Shown here piece after piece: positions 1 to 8,096 of a stretch of 40,124 nucleotides of DNA. Origin of the DNA: a virus; the IMG/VR virus record IMGVR_UViG_3300029319_000085, positions 10,528-50,651 of that record; one strand, written 5' to 3'. The notes under the pieces were generated by a model. It had not been told where the DNA came from. It did not search any database and saw only the letters and a list, made by a program, of their open reading frames with translations. Position 1 is the stretch's first letter, and the number at the start of each line of letters is the position of its first letter. A program made the translations under genes and the position numbers.

Positions 1-6
1 TTTAAT

Positions 7-69
7 AAGCAAGGTTGTTGTGACTCCCGAAGGCAGTCAAGATCGCAAGCACCGCACAGCCACTTGCTT
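7..69 (-). ncRNA. Structured RNA element after an early promoter
   Basis: The ends of this stretch form a perfect 7-bp inverted repeat (AAGCAAG at 7-13 and CTTGCTT at 63-69). Inside it, read on the minus strand, positions 22-38 give GACTGCCTTCGGGAGTC, which folds into a six-pair stem with one bulged G and a UUCG tetraloop closed by C-G. A sigma70-type promoter lies immediately upstream on the same strand, so this would be the first transcribed sequence. It could be a small RNA or the leader of an early gene beyond the window edge. One frame through it stays open and is Cys-rich, so a short coding region is also possible. It does not fit a tRNA. Confidence 0.35.
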
Positions 70-79
70 TCTGTATATA

Positions 80-107
80 ACTATACACGAGTTTTATTCT
101 ATGTCAA
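80..107 (-). promoter_or_regulatory. Sigma70-like early promoter
   Basis: On the minus strand a perfect -35 hexamer TTGACA (102-107) is followed after 16 bases by TATAGT (80-85), five of six matches to the -10 consensus. The flanks are AT-rich. The predicted start is near position 73, just before the structured element at 7-69. The strong host-type consensus suggests early transcription by unmodified host RNA polymerase toward genes left of the window. Confidence 0.6.
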
Positions 108-166
108 GTTTTTGTTTAATTTTATCTACGCTCAAGATGGTCAAGTAAATTGGATAATAAGCCACA

Positions 167-194
167 ACTATGGCCATAGTATACCAACGGTATA
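167..194 (-). other. Palindrome and adjacent hairpin after the 143-aa gene
   Basis: Positions 167-180 are a perfect 14-bp palindrome, ACTATGGCCATAGT. Directly beside it, sharing position 180, is a 6-bp hairpin (TATACC, loop AAC, GGTATA; 180-194). On the minus strand they lie 13 bases after the stop of the 143-aa gene, the usual place for transcript-end structures, but no T-run follows. They could be a transcript-stabilising or processing structure or a protein-binding site. Confidence 0.35.
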
Positions 195-207
195 ACATCA
201 AATACCC

Positions 208-639
208 CTATTCTTCTGTTTCAATCTTATAAATCTTGATCACTTCGACATTATACACTTTGAGTTCTTGGTCTGTTAAGAGCATAATTGAGTTTCTATA
301 GTTGTCCCAATTTAGTTTTAGGTGCCTGCCAGTTTGACCGTCGTGTTCTAAGGCCACGGCTTTATTCAAGGCGTTGATAGTGTATAGGGTGTTGGAGTTT
401 TTCTTTCTATGCACCCGCATGGTGAACAACCTGCTATTAAGCGGCTTGCCCCTTTCCAGATAAGCGTTATAAGTTATTATTTTTCTATCTGGGTCCTCTG
501 GGATTCCCAGCAGAAAAATTAAGTTGTTTGTAAGATCGACGGTGGCAGCTATGTGCTCGACTTCAGCCAAGATCCTATCTTCATCGTTTGTTGGTACAAA
601 GGACGCCAATAAGACGCCCCTCTTTGTTTCTCTGTTCAA
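208..639 (-). CDS. Hypothetical protein, 143 aa
   Basis: I do not recognise this family. The product is small and soluble, with alternating beta-type segments and a basic middle part (MRVHRKKN near residue 74), and it ends in an acidic tail. No membrane segment, signal peptide or cysteine motif is visible. The only start giving the full frame is TTG, with an AAGGAA ribosome-binding site eight bases upstream. It is the last gene before the left-edge early promoter and sits 60 bases downstream of the degenerate tubulin-like gene. A copy of the CTATTTACT element (666-674) lies 26 bases before its start, so it may be transcribed from its own promoter. Confidence 0.7.
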   Translation of the reverse strand: MNRETKRGVLLASFVPTNDEDRILAEVEHIAATVDLTNNLIFLLGIPEDPDRKIITYNAYLERGKPLNSRLFTMRVHRKKNSNTLYTINALNKAVALEHDGQTGRHLKLNWDNYRNSIMLLTDQELKVYNVEVIKIYKIETEE

Positions 640-665
640 GCCAAATATTCCTTCAATTCAAGTAA

Positions 666-674
666 AGTAAATAG
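666..674 (-). promoter_or_regulatory. Recurrent CTAYTTAYW element (candidate late promoter)
   Basis: The minus strand reads CTATTTACT, 26 bases upstream of the 143-aa gene start. It is one of seven copies of a shared intergenic element; see the copies near 11257, 16141, 18850, 21784, 33111 and 34265. Confidence 0.4.
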
Positions 675-699
675 CCTGAAAAAAAGTCTTTCTCGTATT

Positions 700-1602
700 T
701 TAGTCCTGAATCTTCGCAGAATAGAAGGCGCACAAAACTATTACCCCATCCAACTCTGTTGAATGAACAGAGTAACCTGTATCAACCCCCTCTTTGCTAA
801 ACCTTTTTACTTGTGCCTTTATTTTTTGCATCAGTTTGTTGTCTGTGGCCAGCATATCATCAGGTATACCAAAGTAAAAGTGTGCGCTCTTCTCATCCTC
901 GATTGGGTAAAGAAACTTGATGTCTATATTTTTATCCAAAGAGGCCAACCCATAGGTCCCTAGCCTAGAAATCTCCAATGGTTTCATCTTAGTCTCTAAT
1001 ATTGAGCCAGTGTTTTCAAAATAGTTAATCATTGCGGGTATGTACGATATGAAGTGGTGGATACTGCGCTCATACTCAGATATCGGGACATCGCCGATCA
1101 TCTCCTCAACACGAGACTTTTCTATAATAAGCATTCTACCAAAAAGTCCGCTTCGGGTGTACTCTTGTAGAACATTATAAACAATTCTGTCGTCCCGCTT
1201 TTGAACTACAGAACTAACATCCTTATCCGGCTTTATGTAGACTATCGTAATATTAGTGTGGTTCAGATTCTCCAGTAAGCTTAGAGTTACACCTGTGATA
1301 GGATCGCCGCCCTCTAAAACAAAAATGATCTGTGAGTCTTTTTTAAATCTCTTGCAAAACAGACGAGATTCAACAACATCAAAATTCTTTTCGTATTTCT
1401 CAATGTCTGCCTCAGGCTGAATATATAAGCTATTCTTAACTGACAGATCAGAACTTATACGAAAGACTTTATATTCTGGATATTGCTTAAACTGATCTGC
1501 AATGCCGCAACCAAACTTGCCGAGCCCAATAACCGTATAGATATCGGGAGTGCCATCGGTAACGATGTCTGATAAACTATCTTTGTCTATTTCAATACTC
1601 AA
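700..1602 (-). CDS. Divergent tubulin/FtsZ-like protein, 300 aa
   Basis: The fold can be traced by position. An N-terminal nucleotide-binding strand and loop, TVIGLGKFGCGIADQF (residues 23-38), corresponds to the FtsZ G1 region. LEGGDPITGVTLSLLE (96-111) sits where tubulins carry the GGGTGTG signature but has lost most of its glycines. RSGLFGRMLIIEKSR (150-164) resembles the later core of FtsZ-like proteins. The catalytic acidic T7 loop is not recognisable. It may therefore bind nucleotide poorly and act as a partner of the better conserved paralogue at 31446-32579. The start is TTG after an AGGAGG site at long spacing (11 bases), and it overlaps the polymerase stop by 11 bases, which suggests translational coupling. 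A divergent Rossmann-fold protein outside the tubulin family remains possible. Confidence 0.55.
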   Translation of the reverse strand: MSIEIDKDSLSDIVTDGTPDIYTVIGLGKFGCGIADQFKQYPEYKVFRISSDLSVKNSLYIQPEADIEKYEKNFDVVESRLFCKRFKKDSQIIFVLEGGDPITGVTLSLLENLNHTNITIVYIKPDKDVSSVVQKRDDRIVYNVLQEYTRSGLFGRMLIIEKSRVEEMIGDVPISEYERSIHHFISYIPAMINYFENTGSILETKMKPLEISRLGTYGLASLDKNIDIKFLYPIEDEKSAHFYFGIPDDMLATDNKLMQKIKAQVKRFSKEGVDTGYSVHSTELDGVIVLCAFYSAKIQD

Positions 1603-2794
1603 TTTTCTTAAGGCCTCCTAGATTTTTTCCCACACTAATATTTACCCCGAAAGTTCCAAATTTTGTTGACTCCATAAGTGCTTTTATTTTACCCACTAAA
1701 TGCTCATCCTTATTGGACAGATCAATAACAATGGAGTCGTGTATCAAACAAGCAATGAAGGATTCTTTGGCTTGGGTCTGAAGCAAGTTATTGATCTTTA
1801 AAGCCTGCAATAGAGTTAATTCGGCTGTGGTCGATTGCACAATGTAATTCAAGGCGTGGTGTCGGTCAACGTTTGGGATAACTTTGCCTAGTGGGGTTCT
1901 AACACAATCACCATCCCAGTATTTGTTAACCACACTGTCCTTGTCGTAAAAAGTTTTAAGCTTTTGTCCCTCAGTGCTTTGGTTGATTTTCTTAGCTCCA
2001 TAGAGCCACGCAAAAAAAGCCGACTTGCTCTGTTCTCTAGTTAGGCTATTATCAAATACTTTGTCTTTATGAAAGTCGTGAACATCAACACTAGGCTGCT
2101 GCTTGTCGAGCATTCCTAGTAACACCCTAGCCTCAGCACCATTAAAATCGAACTCCAGAAACCTATCGTTTACAGGTTCAATAACGGATCTCATATCTTT
2201 TCTAATTGTTAGCATCGGAAAAGACTTCTTGTTTGTTGTTAGTCGGCCGGTCACTGTGCCAAACTGATTGTAAGAGATATATTGATTCCTGCCAAAATCC
2301 CTGTTAAGAGCTTTCTCAAATGATTTAAGTTTTCGATGATTTATATTGAGTCTTCTATTTGATATCTCCTCTAGCATTTGACAAACTTTTAGAAGAAAGT
2401 TATAACGCTTTGGTCGGTCATGATTCTTGATGATGAACTTAGTAATATCATTCTTGACTCGACAAAAGTCCATTAGGTGTCGCTCTGGCACCAAATCAAA
2501 AAAACAGTTCTCTGTTTGGTCAACCTTAGAAATGGCCAAGGATCTGTGAAAAGCCCTTATCTTGTTAGACACATCATCCCAATCGTCCTGAAGATATTCT
2601 GGTATAACATCCTCGACCGGTAACCCCTGTAGATACAAGTTAGCATATTCAATGTCACCCAGGTGATGAAGATATGTACAATATTTCCAAGTCGCTGTTA
2701 GATCGTCAGGGAACTTATCTGGGTCGAACACTAATTTGTCGTCGCAATATATGCCGACGCACTCAGACTTATCATCTAAAGTTTGAAATATCAT
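1592..2794 (-). CDS. polA-like: Family A DNA polymerase, polymerase domain only
   Basis: This copies the phage genome by 5'-3' DNA synthesis. All family A polymerase motifs are present: GTVTGRLTT (179-187); motif A FDFNGAEARVLLGML with its catalytic Asp at 216; motif B with R253, K257, F261 and Y265-G266 in the RxxxKxxxFxxxYG spacing; NYIVQSTTAEL (316-326); and motif C IHDSIVIDL with the catalytic Asp at 353. Phe at the O-helix position (261) matches E. coli Pol I rather than the Tyr of T7 polymerase. At 400 aa it is much shorter than T7 (about 700) or Pol I (928), and residues 1-150 show no 3'-5' exonuclease motifs. Proofreading would have to come from a separate gene; my recollection is that the far-T4 phage RM378 has such a split. 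The start is ATG with AAAGG six bases upstream. Confidence 0.93.
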   Translation of the reverse strand: MIFQTLDDKSECVGIYCDDKLVFDPDKFPDDLTATWKYCTYLHHLGDIEYANLYLQGLPVEDVIPEYLQDDWDDVSNKIRAFHRSLAISKVDQTENCFFDLVPERHLMDFCRVKNDITKFIIKNHDRPKRYNFLLKVCQMLEEISNRRLNINHRKLKSFEKALNRDFGRNQYISYNQFGTVTGRLTTNKKSFPMLTIRKDMRSVIEPVNDRFLEFDFNGAEARVLLGMLDKQQPSVDVHDFHKDKVFDNSLTREQSKSAFFAWLYGAKKINQSTEGQKLKTFYDKDSVVNKYWDGDCVRTPLGKVIPNVDRHHALNYIVQSTTAELTLLQALKINNLLQTQAKESFIACLIHDSIVIDLSNKDEHLVGKIKALMESTKFGTFGVNISVGKNLGGLKKIEY

Positions 2795-2806
2795 CTTGAC
2801 CTTTCG

Positions 2807-4258
2807 TCAATACTTATTTATATCGCCTACCGTATTAATTGTTAAGGTCCTAGTCGTAACAGGCTTAATAACATCCTGTTGTAGGTACTTCAACGCTAAC
2901 AAATACTTTCTGTCAGTATTTCCATCGACAAAATTATAAACGCTTATGACATCCTTAATGTTATTTCTTACCTCCTTAAGGGAGTGACCGTGTTTTCTTT
3001 CGGTTCTTCTAAGGAGATAATAGCATTTTAAATTCCACTTGTCGCCAAACGAGCCATTGGCTTTAAATTCTTCAAATGTCATCACTTGTCTGCGAACAAG
3101 TTCACTGCGAGCCTTAAGGCATATGCCTGTCGTATCAGGCTTCAAAATACTTAATACTGGCTGGCGATCAACAAGCGCATTATAAAAGTCTAAAAAATAA
3201 ATCTTTACAATATCCATGTCGGTGCGCCAACACTCAACGTGAGCAGTAGAATAAAATTTAGTGAATATTTCCTCGGCCGTTTCAGCGTTTCGTAAGTCTT
3301 CAAATTCATTGTAACCAACAGCACGTCTTTGGATGTCCTGATACCCTGGTAGCTGTGAGTAACCGTAAGGATCGATTGAGGGAAAGTCAGCCCTAACTAT
3401 TGGATTACCACAGTCATCCTCATTGTTCTCGTTGTTTAAGTCAAAATCCTCAATGGGAACACCAATCATGTATTCTCTCATAGCCCTTGACCGTAAGTCG
3501 GCAACGAATCGCCACGGGGCATTTTGGTCAATACCAAAGCCATACTGTGTGGCCAAGGAGGACACTAAATCAAAATTAGCATCTAAAAAGTATTTTTCAG
3601 ACTTTGCAAAATCTCCATTGTGATCATCTTCACTAGTGCTAATCACTAAGCCACTGTTCAAAGGCGAGCAATAAAAACTTTCCACAAATCCCGAAATGGT
3701 TATCGGCCCAGTAGATTTAGTATACACTTCAACAAAATTAGTAAATACCTTAAGGAAAGAGTTGACGTCTACTATTCTGTCATTCTCGTTTGGAAACGTG
3801 CCAAGATAAAGATTAGAGAACAATGGAAAAACTGTATCAGTCATATAGGTGTGGTATTGTGATGTAACGCTTCTAAATGCTTTTTTAGCCGCAAGATTAG
3901 CATAGGGTCCTGTAGGCTCCATTATACCATCATCTACCAATTGCTTTATTTTGTCAACTAAATCTCTCCAAGCATCAGCGACAAAGTTAATTGCAAACAG
4001 TGGCTCCTCTGAGTCTGTGTGCCGGAGTGGTTTTAGGTAAGTTTCGTTTACAATACTGGCGTTGCCTACATTATTTATCCTTCCAAAAAAATAGTCCTCG
4101 CCCCAGAAATTGAACCTTGCTTGAGGGCCAATAAGAGGGATCACCGAATCTCTATATTTTTCTCTTTGCACAAGCGCCCTGGCTGCGTTTGAATCTGCGT
4201 TCGCAAATGAAAAAAGATATGGTTCTTCAGCGATAGTTGGCTTGGGTGGTTGTGCCAT
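2807..4258 (-). CDS. Probable virion/baseplate protein, 483 aa
   Basis: I do not recognise the family. The protein is soluble, aromatic-rich and without signal peptide, membrane segment or cysteine motif. It contains a short acidic, Asn-rich stretch (LNNENNEDDCGN, about residues 274-285). Its ATG directly follows the stop of the 890-aa tail gene, and it ends the run of tail and baseplate genes just before the DNA polymerase. That position and the tight spacing suggest a baseplate or other structural role, or an assembly partner of the 890-aa protein. This assignment rests on context only. Confidence 0.75.
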   Translation of the reverse strand: MAQPPKPTIAEEPYLFSFANADSNAARALVQREKYRDSVIPLIGPQARFNFWGEDYFFGRINNVGNASIVNETYLKPLRHTDSEEPLFAINFVADAWRDLVDKIKQLVDDGIMEPTGPYANLAAKKAFRSVTSQYHTYMTDTVFPLFSNLYLGTFPNENDRIVDVNSFLKVFTNFVEVYTKSTGPITISGFVESFYCSPLNSGLVISTSEDDHNGDFAKSEKYFLDANFDLVSSLATQYGFGIDQNAPWRFVADLRSRAMREYMIGVPIEDFDLNNENNEDDCGNPIVRADFPSIDPYGYSQLPGYQDIQRRAVGYNEFEDLRNAETAEEIFTKFYSTAHVECWRTDMDIVKIYFLDFYNALVDRQPVLSILKPDTTGICLKARSELVRRQVMTFEEFKANGSFGDKWNLKCYYLLRRTERKHGHSLKEVRNNIKDVISVYNFVDGNTDRKYLLALKYLQQDVIKPVTTRTLTINTVGDINKY

Positions 4259-6931
4259 TTATTTTTCCCCCGGTCTCTGCATAAACATACAAGTTAACCT
4301 AGTTTCAAAGGTAGAGGGGTTGATCGTATTTTCAGACTTAACGACCATATAATAACCACCAATACCTAGTTTCTTTGCGATTTCATTGCCAAGGGCAAAC
4401 CCAGCATCAACATATATCAAACTGCCGTTTCTGAAGAAAGTGTTACCGACCATGGTGAGTTCAACATCTTGTGGCAAAATTAAAGCAGAGCCCTGATTAT
4501 TATTCTCGATGTGCATGGCTCTAAGTTGGGGCATTTTTTTCTCAGAGAAAGTAAAACTTTTAACAATACCCCTGTCACTACCTAGCGCAACATGAAATAT
4601 TCCGTTCTGAATATCTTTAGCTGGATCTCCTGTCAATTTACCCTTATCCTTAACTGTGGCGAACACAACTAAAAACGTTCTAGTCTCCGTGGCGGTTGAC
4701 ATCGCAAAGTTAGAGGTAGCAGCTTGAGTAGCAGTTGCAATGTGTGGCCTGCTTATCCTACCCCTAGTACCCCCAGAGCGAGCACTTAAAGCCATCAAAT
4801 CAGTGTTCTGAACCCTGGGATATGATATCGTTGCCATAGAAAAATTTATTGAGACCTTTCTGTTTGGTGTTTCAAGAGCAGAGTTGATGAGGGGCGCTAC
4901 CAAACTAGACAACAGCTTGTTGAGAAAGGACCTGACGCTAATTCTCGTCGGAGGGGGATTACCTCCCGTGTAGTTTTCTATGAACCATTGCCCAAACCAT
5001 TCAAGGTTTATTGGTATATCTGCTATCGAATAGTTTTTACTTTGGTCTGTTGATAATCCTATCGAGGCAGGACTAAAGGACCCTAATAATATTCTAGAAT
5101 CAGTAACCTCCAATAGGTTATGCCTTCTACCCTTCTTGTCTGCGGTATTAATGAGGTCAACCAAGTCTCCGACAGTAAAGAAAACTATCTTGGTTTGCTT
5201 ACTGTTATTATCTTTAGAAGAGTCTCTGGGATCGAGAGCAGTTGACCGATCCTCATCTGATTCTAGTCCGGCGGCGTTTTTACGTTGCTCGGTCATTTCA
5301 TCACCAAACGTAGCCAGTGCTCTAGACTGCACGTCGGTTAAATCTTTTGAGCCTTGTTTAAACTTCCCAATTGTTATGGCAATTTTGCCCGAGTTCGAGG
5401 CAGCGAGGGCATCGGCGGGCTCAGAACTATCAAGCACGGCTGTTCTGGCAATTGCATACCTTAACTTACCAGAGGTTAGAAGATCTTGCATAAAGCCTGC
5501 GTGTTTTAAAGTATTAAGTTGCGCATCGACCACCATTCTAACAGACCTGACACAAGCTATGCCATCCTCCATCGCCTTTATCTGGTCATTATATTTGCCA
5601 TTTTTGTCGTCATTTGCTTCAAGCAGCCATTTTCTAGCCGCTTGAAGAGTTCGCTCCTCATAAGTAAGTGCAGCTAAGTTAGTTGTAAATCCTGCCACGT
5701 CAAGATAATCAATATGGATCGGCTTTTTATGGAGTTCCCTCGCAACGAAACCAGATATCCCAGTCTTCGATCCAAACTTGCCGACGCCTTTTGTGGCCCC
5801 CTCTTTACTGAACCCAAAGGCAGTGTCTGTAAACTTAGGATCACCAACCTTGTTATCAAGGTTATACCACGAACCAGCTACAACCTCCGGAGATCTTGGG
5901 ATGACCACCGATGAAGCTTCAGGTTTTTCCTGAATCCTTTCAAATACATCTGCTGTTTCTGGGTCAGATAAAAGACTGTCAAGCGATCCGACATAATCAA
6001 TTGTCAACGAGACCTGCCCCTGTTGTCCAAACTCAAGTTTATACTTAGTAAAATTGAGAAGAATTGTTTTTTGGGTTGCCGCAACGGCGGCCTTGAAATC
6101 CTTAAGCTTTGCAAGGCGGTCGCCCCTGGTGCCCTCGCCGGCGAAGAACAGATCTTCAGATATTCTTTGTGGCATTGACCAGCCAACTTTTATTTTTAGT
6201 TGTGAAAACTCTTTTTTCTCGTCCTCTAGCTTCCTGTTCTTAACCGTATTAAGAGCCTTGAACCCCATAACTTCAAAACGTGCGATTATTTTCTGATACG
6301 ACTCTACCTTTGATGGGGCAGCCTCCACCAGTTCCTCTGGAGTGTTTCTATTAAATATAAATTTTAAAAACTGTTGCGATAAAAGCTCTTGAGCATTTGC
6401 AAAGTTTAATGACACGGAGGCCTTGAGTGTTTTATCGCCCTCATGCTTGTTGTCGAACATCCAAGTAAACTCTTTTATACCAACCTGTGAACCCGCAGTG
6501 GTAGCATCCAAAATTGTTTTGGCGTCTGAGTCAGCTTTAGTGAGAGTTAGCTTCTTTGCTAGTGCCTTAACCCGATCTCCAGATGTGTGGTCACTAAAAA
6601 CAAAGGGAGTCTCAATCGTTTTTCCTTTCTCTCCCTGGGAAACATGAAAGAATTCCAGTCGAGGAACTAGGGCGCTCAACATAGCCGGGGTCGCCTCTAT
6701 GAATGATTGTATTTCAGGAGGATTGACCATTTTAGAAATAAGCCCAAGATTAGACTCTTGTTTGCCATAGGCTGGAGTATGCGCAAGAATATTCCGAAAG
6801 GACGATCCTCTTATTTTATCTTGTATTTTATCGTAGGCACCTATCAAGAAGGCCTGGGCATTTGTCTGGGCTCTTCGGACTTTCTGGTCAGAGGTCTCTT
6901 CACCTTTTTTCTTCTTATCTTCTTCGGACAT
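4259..6931 (-). CDS. Large baseplate/tail structural protein, 890 aa
   Basis: This is one of the longest proteins in the tail module. It starts with a charged, Lys/Glu-rich N terminus and continues as a mixed alpha/beta protein. A segment around residues 640-690 (NLEWFGQWFIENYTGG) looks like a conserved core. The C terminus, GIGGYYMVVKSENTI followed by STFETRL (about 855-883), has the pattern seen at the end of phage baseplate hub proteins of the gp27/gpD type. There is no membrane segment. The gene overlaps the gp53-like gene by one base (ATG shared with its end) and abuts the 483-aa gene, so the three are likely co-translated. A hub or wedge component is inferred from position and the C-terminal pattern, not from a firm family match. 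Confidence 0.75.
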   Translation of the reverse strand: MSEEDKKKKGEETSDQKVRRAQTNAQAFLIGAYDKIQDKIRGSSFRNILAHTPAYGKQESNLGLISKMVNPPEIQSFIEATPAMLSALVPRLEFFHVSQGEKGKTIETPFVFSDHTSGDRVKALAKKLTLTKADSDAKTILDATTAGSQVGIKEFTWMFDNKHEGDKTLKASVSLNFANAQELLSQQFLKFIFNRNTPEELVEAAPSKVESYQKIIARFEVMGFKALNTVKNRKLEDEKKEFSQLKIKVGWSMPQRISEDLFFAGEGTRGDRLAKLKDFKAAVAATQKTILLNFTKYKLEFGQQGQVSLTIDYVGSLDSLLSDPETADVFERIQEKPEASSVVIPRSPEVVAGSWYNLDNKVGDPKFTDTAFGFSKEGATKGVGKFGSKTGISGFVARELHKKPIHIDYLDVAGFTTNLAALTYEERTLQAARKWLLEANDDKNGKYNDQIKAMEDGIACVRSVRMVVDAQLNTLKHAGFMQDLLTSGKLRYAIARTAVLDSSEPADALAASNSGKIAITIGKFKQGSKDLTDVQSRALATFGDEMTEQRKNAAGLESDEDRSTALDPRDSSKDNNSKQTKIVFFTVGDLVDLINTADKKGRRHNLLEVTDSRILLGSFSPASIGLSTDQSKNYSIADIPINLEWFGQWFIENYTGGNPPPTRISVRSFLNKLLSSLVAPLINSALETPNRKVSINFSMATISYPRVQNTDLMALSARSGGTRGRISRPHIATATQAATSNFAMSTATETRTFLVVFATVKDKGKLTGDPAKDIQNGIFHVALGSDRGIVKSFTFSEKKMPQLRAMHIENNNQGSALILPQDVELTMVGNTFFRNGSLIYVDAGFALGNEIAKKLGIGGYYMVVKSENTINPSTFETRLTCMFMQRPGEK

Positions 6932-7290
6932 TACAAATCTCCGTTAGATCGATCAAAAAAGTTCAACACCTCAAGTATGTCGGTTGGGATATAAACTATT
7001 TCTCCAACCTTATAGTGAGCCTCAGTCGGCTTTTGATTAAACCAGGCAATCAGCCACCACAGTCTTGGGTCCCCATAGTATTCATTTGCTAAATTGTAAA
7101 GTCTAGCACTTGAGTCCCATATAATTGGTGTCGTGGCCATATCAATCCTTTCCTGGGTGGTAGGATAATAAAACCTAGCGGTATCATATTGGACTAATTT
7201 CTGTATGTCCCTTTTGTCAAAAAAAGTATCTTTATACGAGTCGTTGTCATTTATTATTATGGATCGGTTTCCATATCTAGTAAATGCCAT
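6931..7290 (-). CDS. 53: Baseplate wedge protein, T4 gp53-like (LysM-like)
   Basis: T4 gp53 joins wedge modules during baseplate assembly and has a LysM-like fold. This protein shows the same pattern: IIWDSSARLYNLANEYYGD (about residues 55-73), then PRLWWLIAWFNQ, then a glycine and VYIPTDILEV near the end, the usual LysM/gp53 core of 'rlyklA..yyGdp.lwwlIa..N..pd....G..I.iP'. At 119 aa it is shorter than T4 gp53 (about 196), mainly through a shorter N-terminal part. It lies between the 266-aa tube-end candidate and the 890-aa baseplate protein. The start is ATG. Confidence 0.82.
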   Translation of the reverse strand: MAFTRYGNRSIIINDNDSYKDTFFDKRDIQKLVQYDTARFYYPTTQERIDMATTPIIWDSSARLYNLANEYYGDPRLWWLIAWFNQKPTEAHYKVGEIVYIPTDILEVLNFFDRSNGDL

Positions 7291-7291
7291 A

Positions 7292-8092
7292 TTAATTACC
7301 CCCGCCAGACTGTGTTATATTACCACCAGCCGGCTTAGGGTCGCTCGAATTATTATTTCTATTTGTAATAACTCTGGCTTCGCCTGGCTGACTTGTTGAA
7401 GGGAGCGGCGAATCAGTCTTGTATGGGTAACCATTTTTAGAATCACGCAATACAGAGTCTTTGCCTTCTTTGTTTGTTGTCCACCCCATTGAATGTTCGT
7501 GCAAAACATTCAGTTCAAAATTTAAAGCTATTGTCTTTGGATAAACCGCTGCGTTTTGTGGCGAAGCTGTGGTAGGACTATTCATAAACATGCCATCCTC
7601 ACTCTTAACGTCAACAGTGATACCATTAAGATATCCTAAAAGCCCTTTGTCTTGGTCCTTTGCGTTATGTATCAAGTTCACAAACTTAACTCTAACAAGT
7701 GGAGACATATTCAGAACTGCCCCTTGGTTTTTGTTTCCTTGCTGTTGGTAGGATGGATACATAAATGTCGTCAAAATGTTCATAAGGTCCATATTTGCTT
7801 TGGCCTGCTCAAATGAGCTAGCCGGGACGTTCCAAGACATCGCTATAGCTCTTCTAGTATTTTGATAAATAGCTATTGGGTCCATTCTGCCATAAACGTC
7901 TTCAGCATTCCAAGTCTGTGTGTAGGCATCACTAAAATTTTCTAAGAAAGCTGGGAACTGTACTTTATACCCGGTTGGCAGGTGCTCAATCTCTAGGTTA
8001 AAGCCTTTATTAAAAAGGTCTTGTTCGCCGGTCAGAGACTGACCTGCGGTATTGATTCCCTTCTTAAGGTCTGTTGGCTTAAATACAGTCAT
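7292..8092 (-). CDS. Tail tube/baseplate junction protein, gp48/gp54 candidate
   Basis: The gene follows the tape measure gene by four bases. In T4 the corresponding position is held by gp48 and gp54, which cap the baseplate and start tail tube assembly. The middle of the protein has a conserved-looking block, FPAFLENFSDAYTQTWNAED then VYGRMDPIAIYQNTRRAIAM (about residues 47-86), and a beta-rich part with VYPKTIALNFELNVLHEH (about 186-203), which fits a tube-like fold. The last 60 residues are low-complexity, rich in Asn, Ser, Gly and Pro. No membrane segment or cysteine is present. The structural role is well supported by context; the exact T4 counterpart is inferred. Confidence 0.65.
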   Translation of the reverse strand: MTVFKPTDLKKGINTAGQSLTGEQDLFNKGFNLEIEHLPTGYKVQFPAFLENFSDAYTQTWNAEDVYGRMDPIAIYQNTRRAIAMSWNVPASSFEQAKANMDLMNILTTFMYPSYQQQGNKNQGAVLNMSPLVRVKFVNLIHNAKDQDKGLLGYLNGITVDVKSEDGMFMNSPTTASPQNAAVYPKTIALNFELNVLHEHSMGWTTNKEGKDSVLRDSKNGYPYKTDSPLPSTSQPGEARVITNRNNNSSDPKPAGGNITQSGGGN

Positions 8093-8096
8093 TGTC

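Noticed and set aside
7-69. tRNA in the left-edge structured region
   Set aside because: The 7-bp closing stem encloses only 49 bases and there is no T-loop or anticodon arm in the correct places on either strand.
2815-2822. TATAAATA on the minus strand, a perfect T4 late promoter match before the DNA polymerase
   Set aside because: It lies in the last codons (DINKY) of the 483-aa gene, no other copy in this form occurs before a gene, and a late promoter for a polymerase would be odd. Probably coincidence.
5136-5645. Plus-strand open frame of 169 codons
   Set aside because: It runs opposite to the well-supported 890-aa gene, has low-complexity Ser/Leu-rich composition typical of antisense frames, and all convincing genes are on the minus strand.
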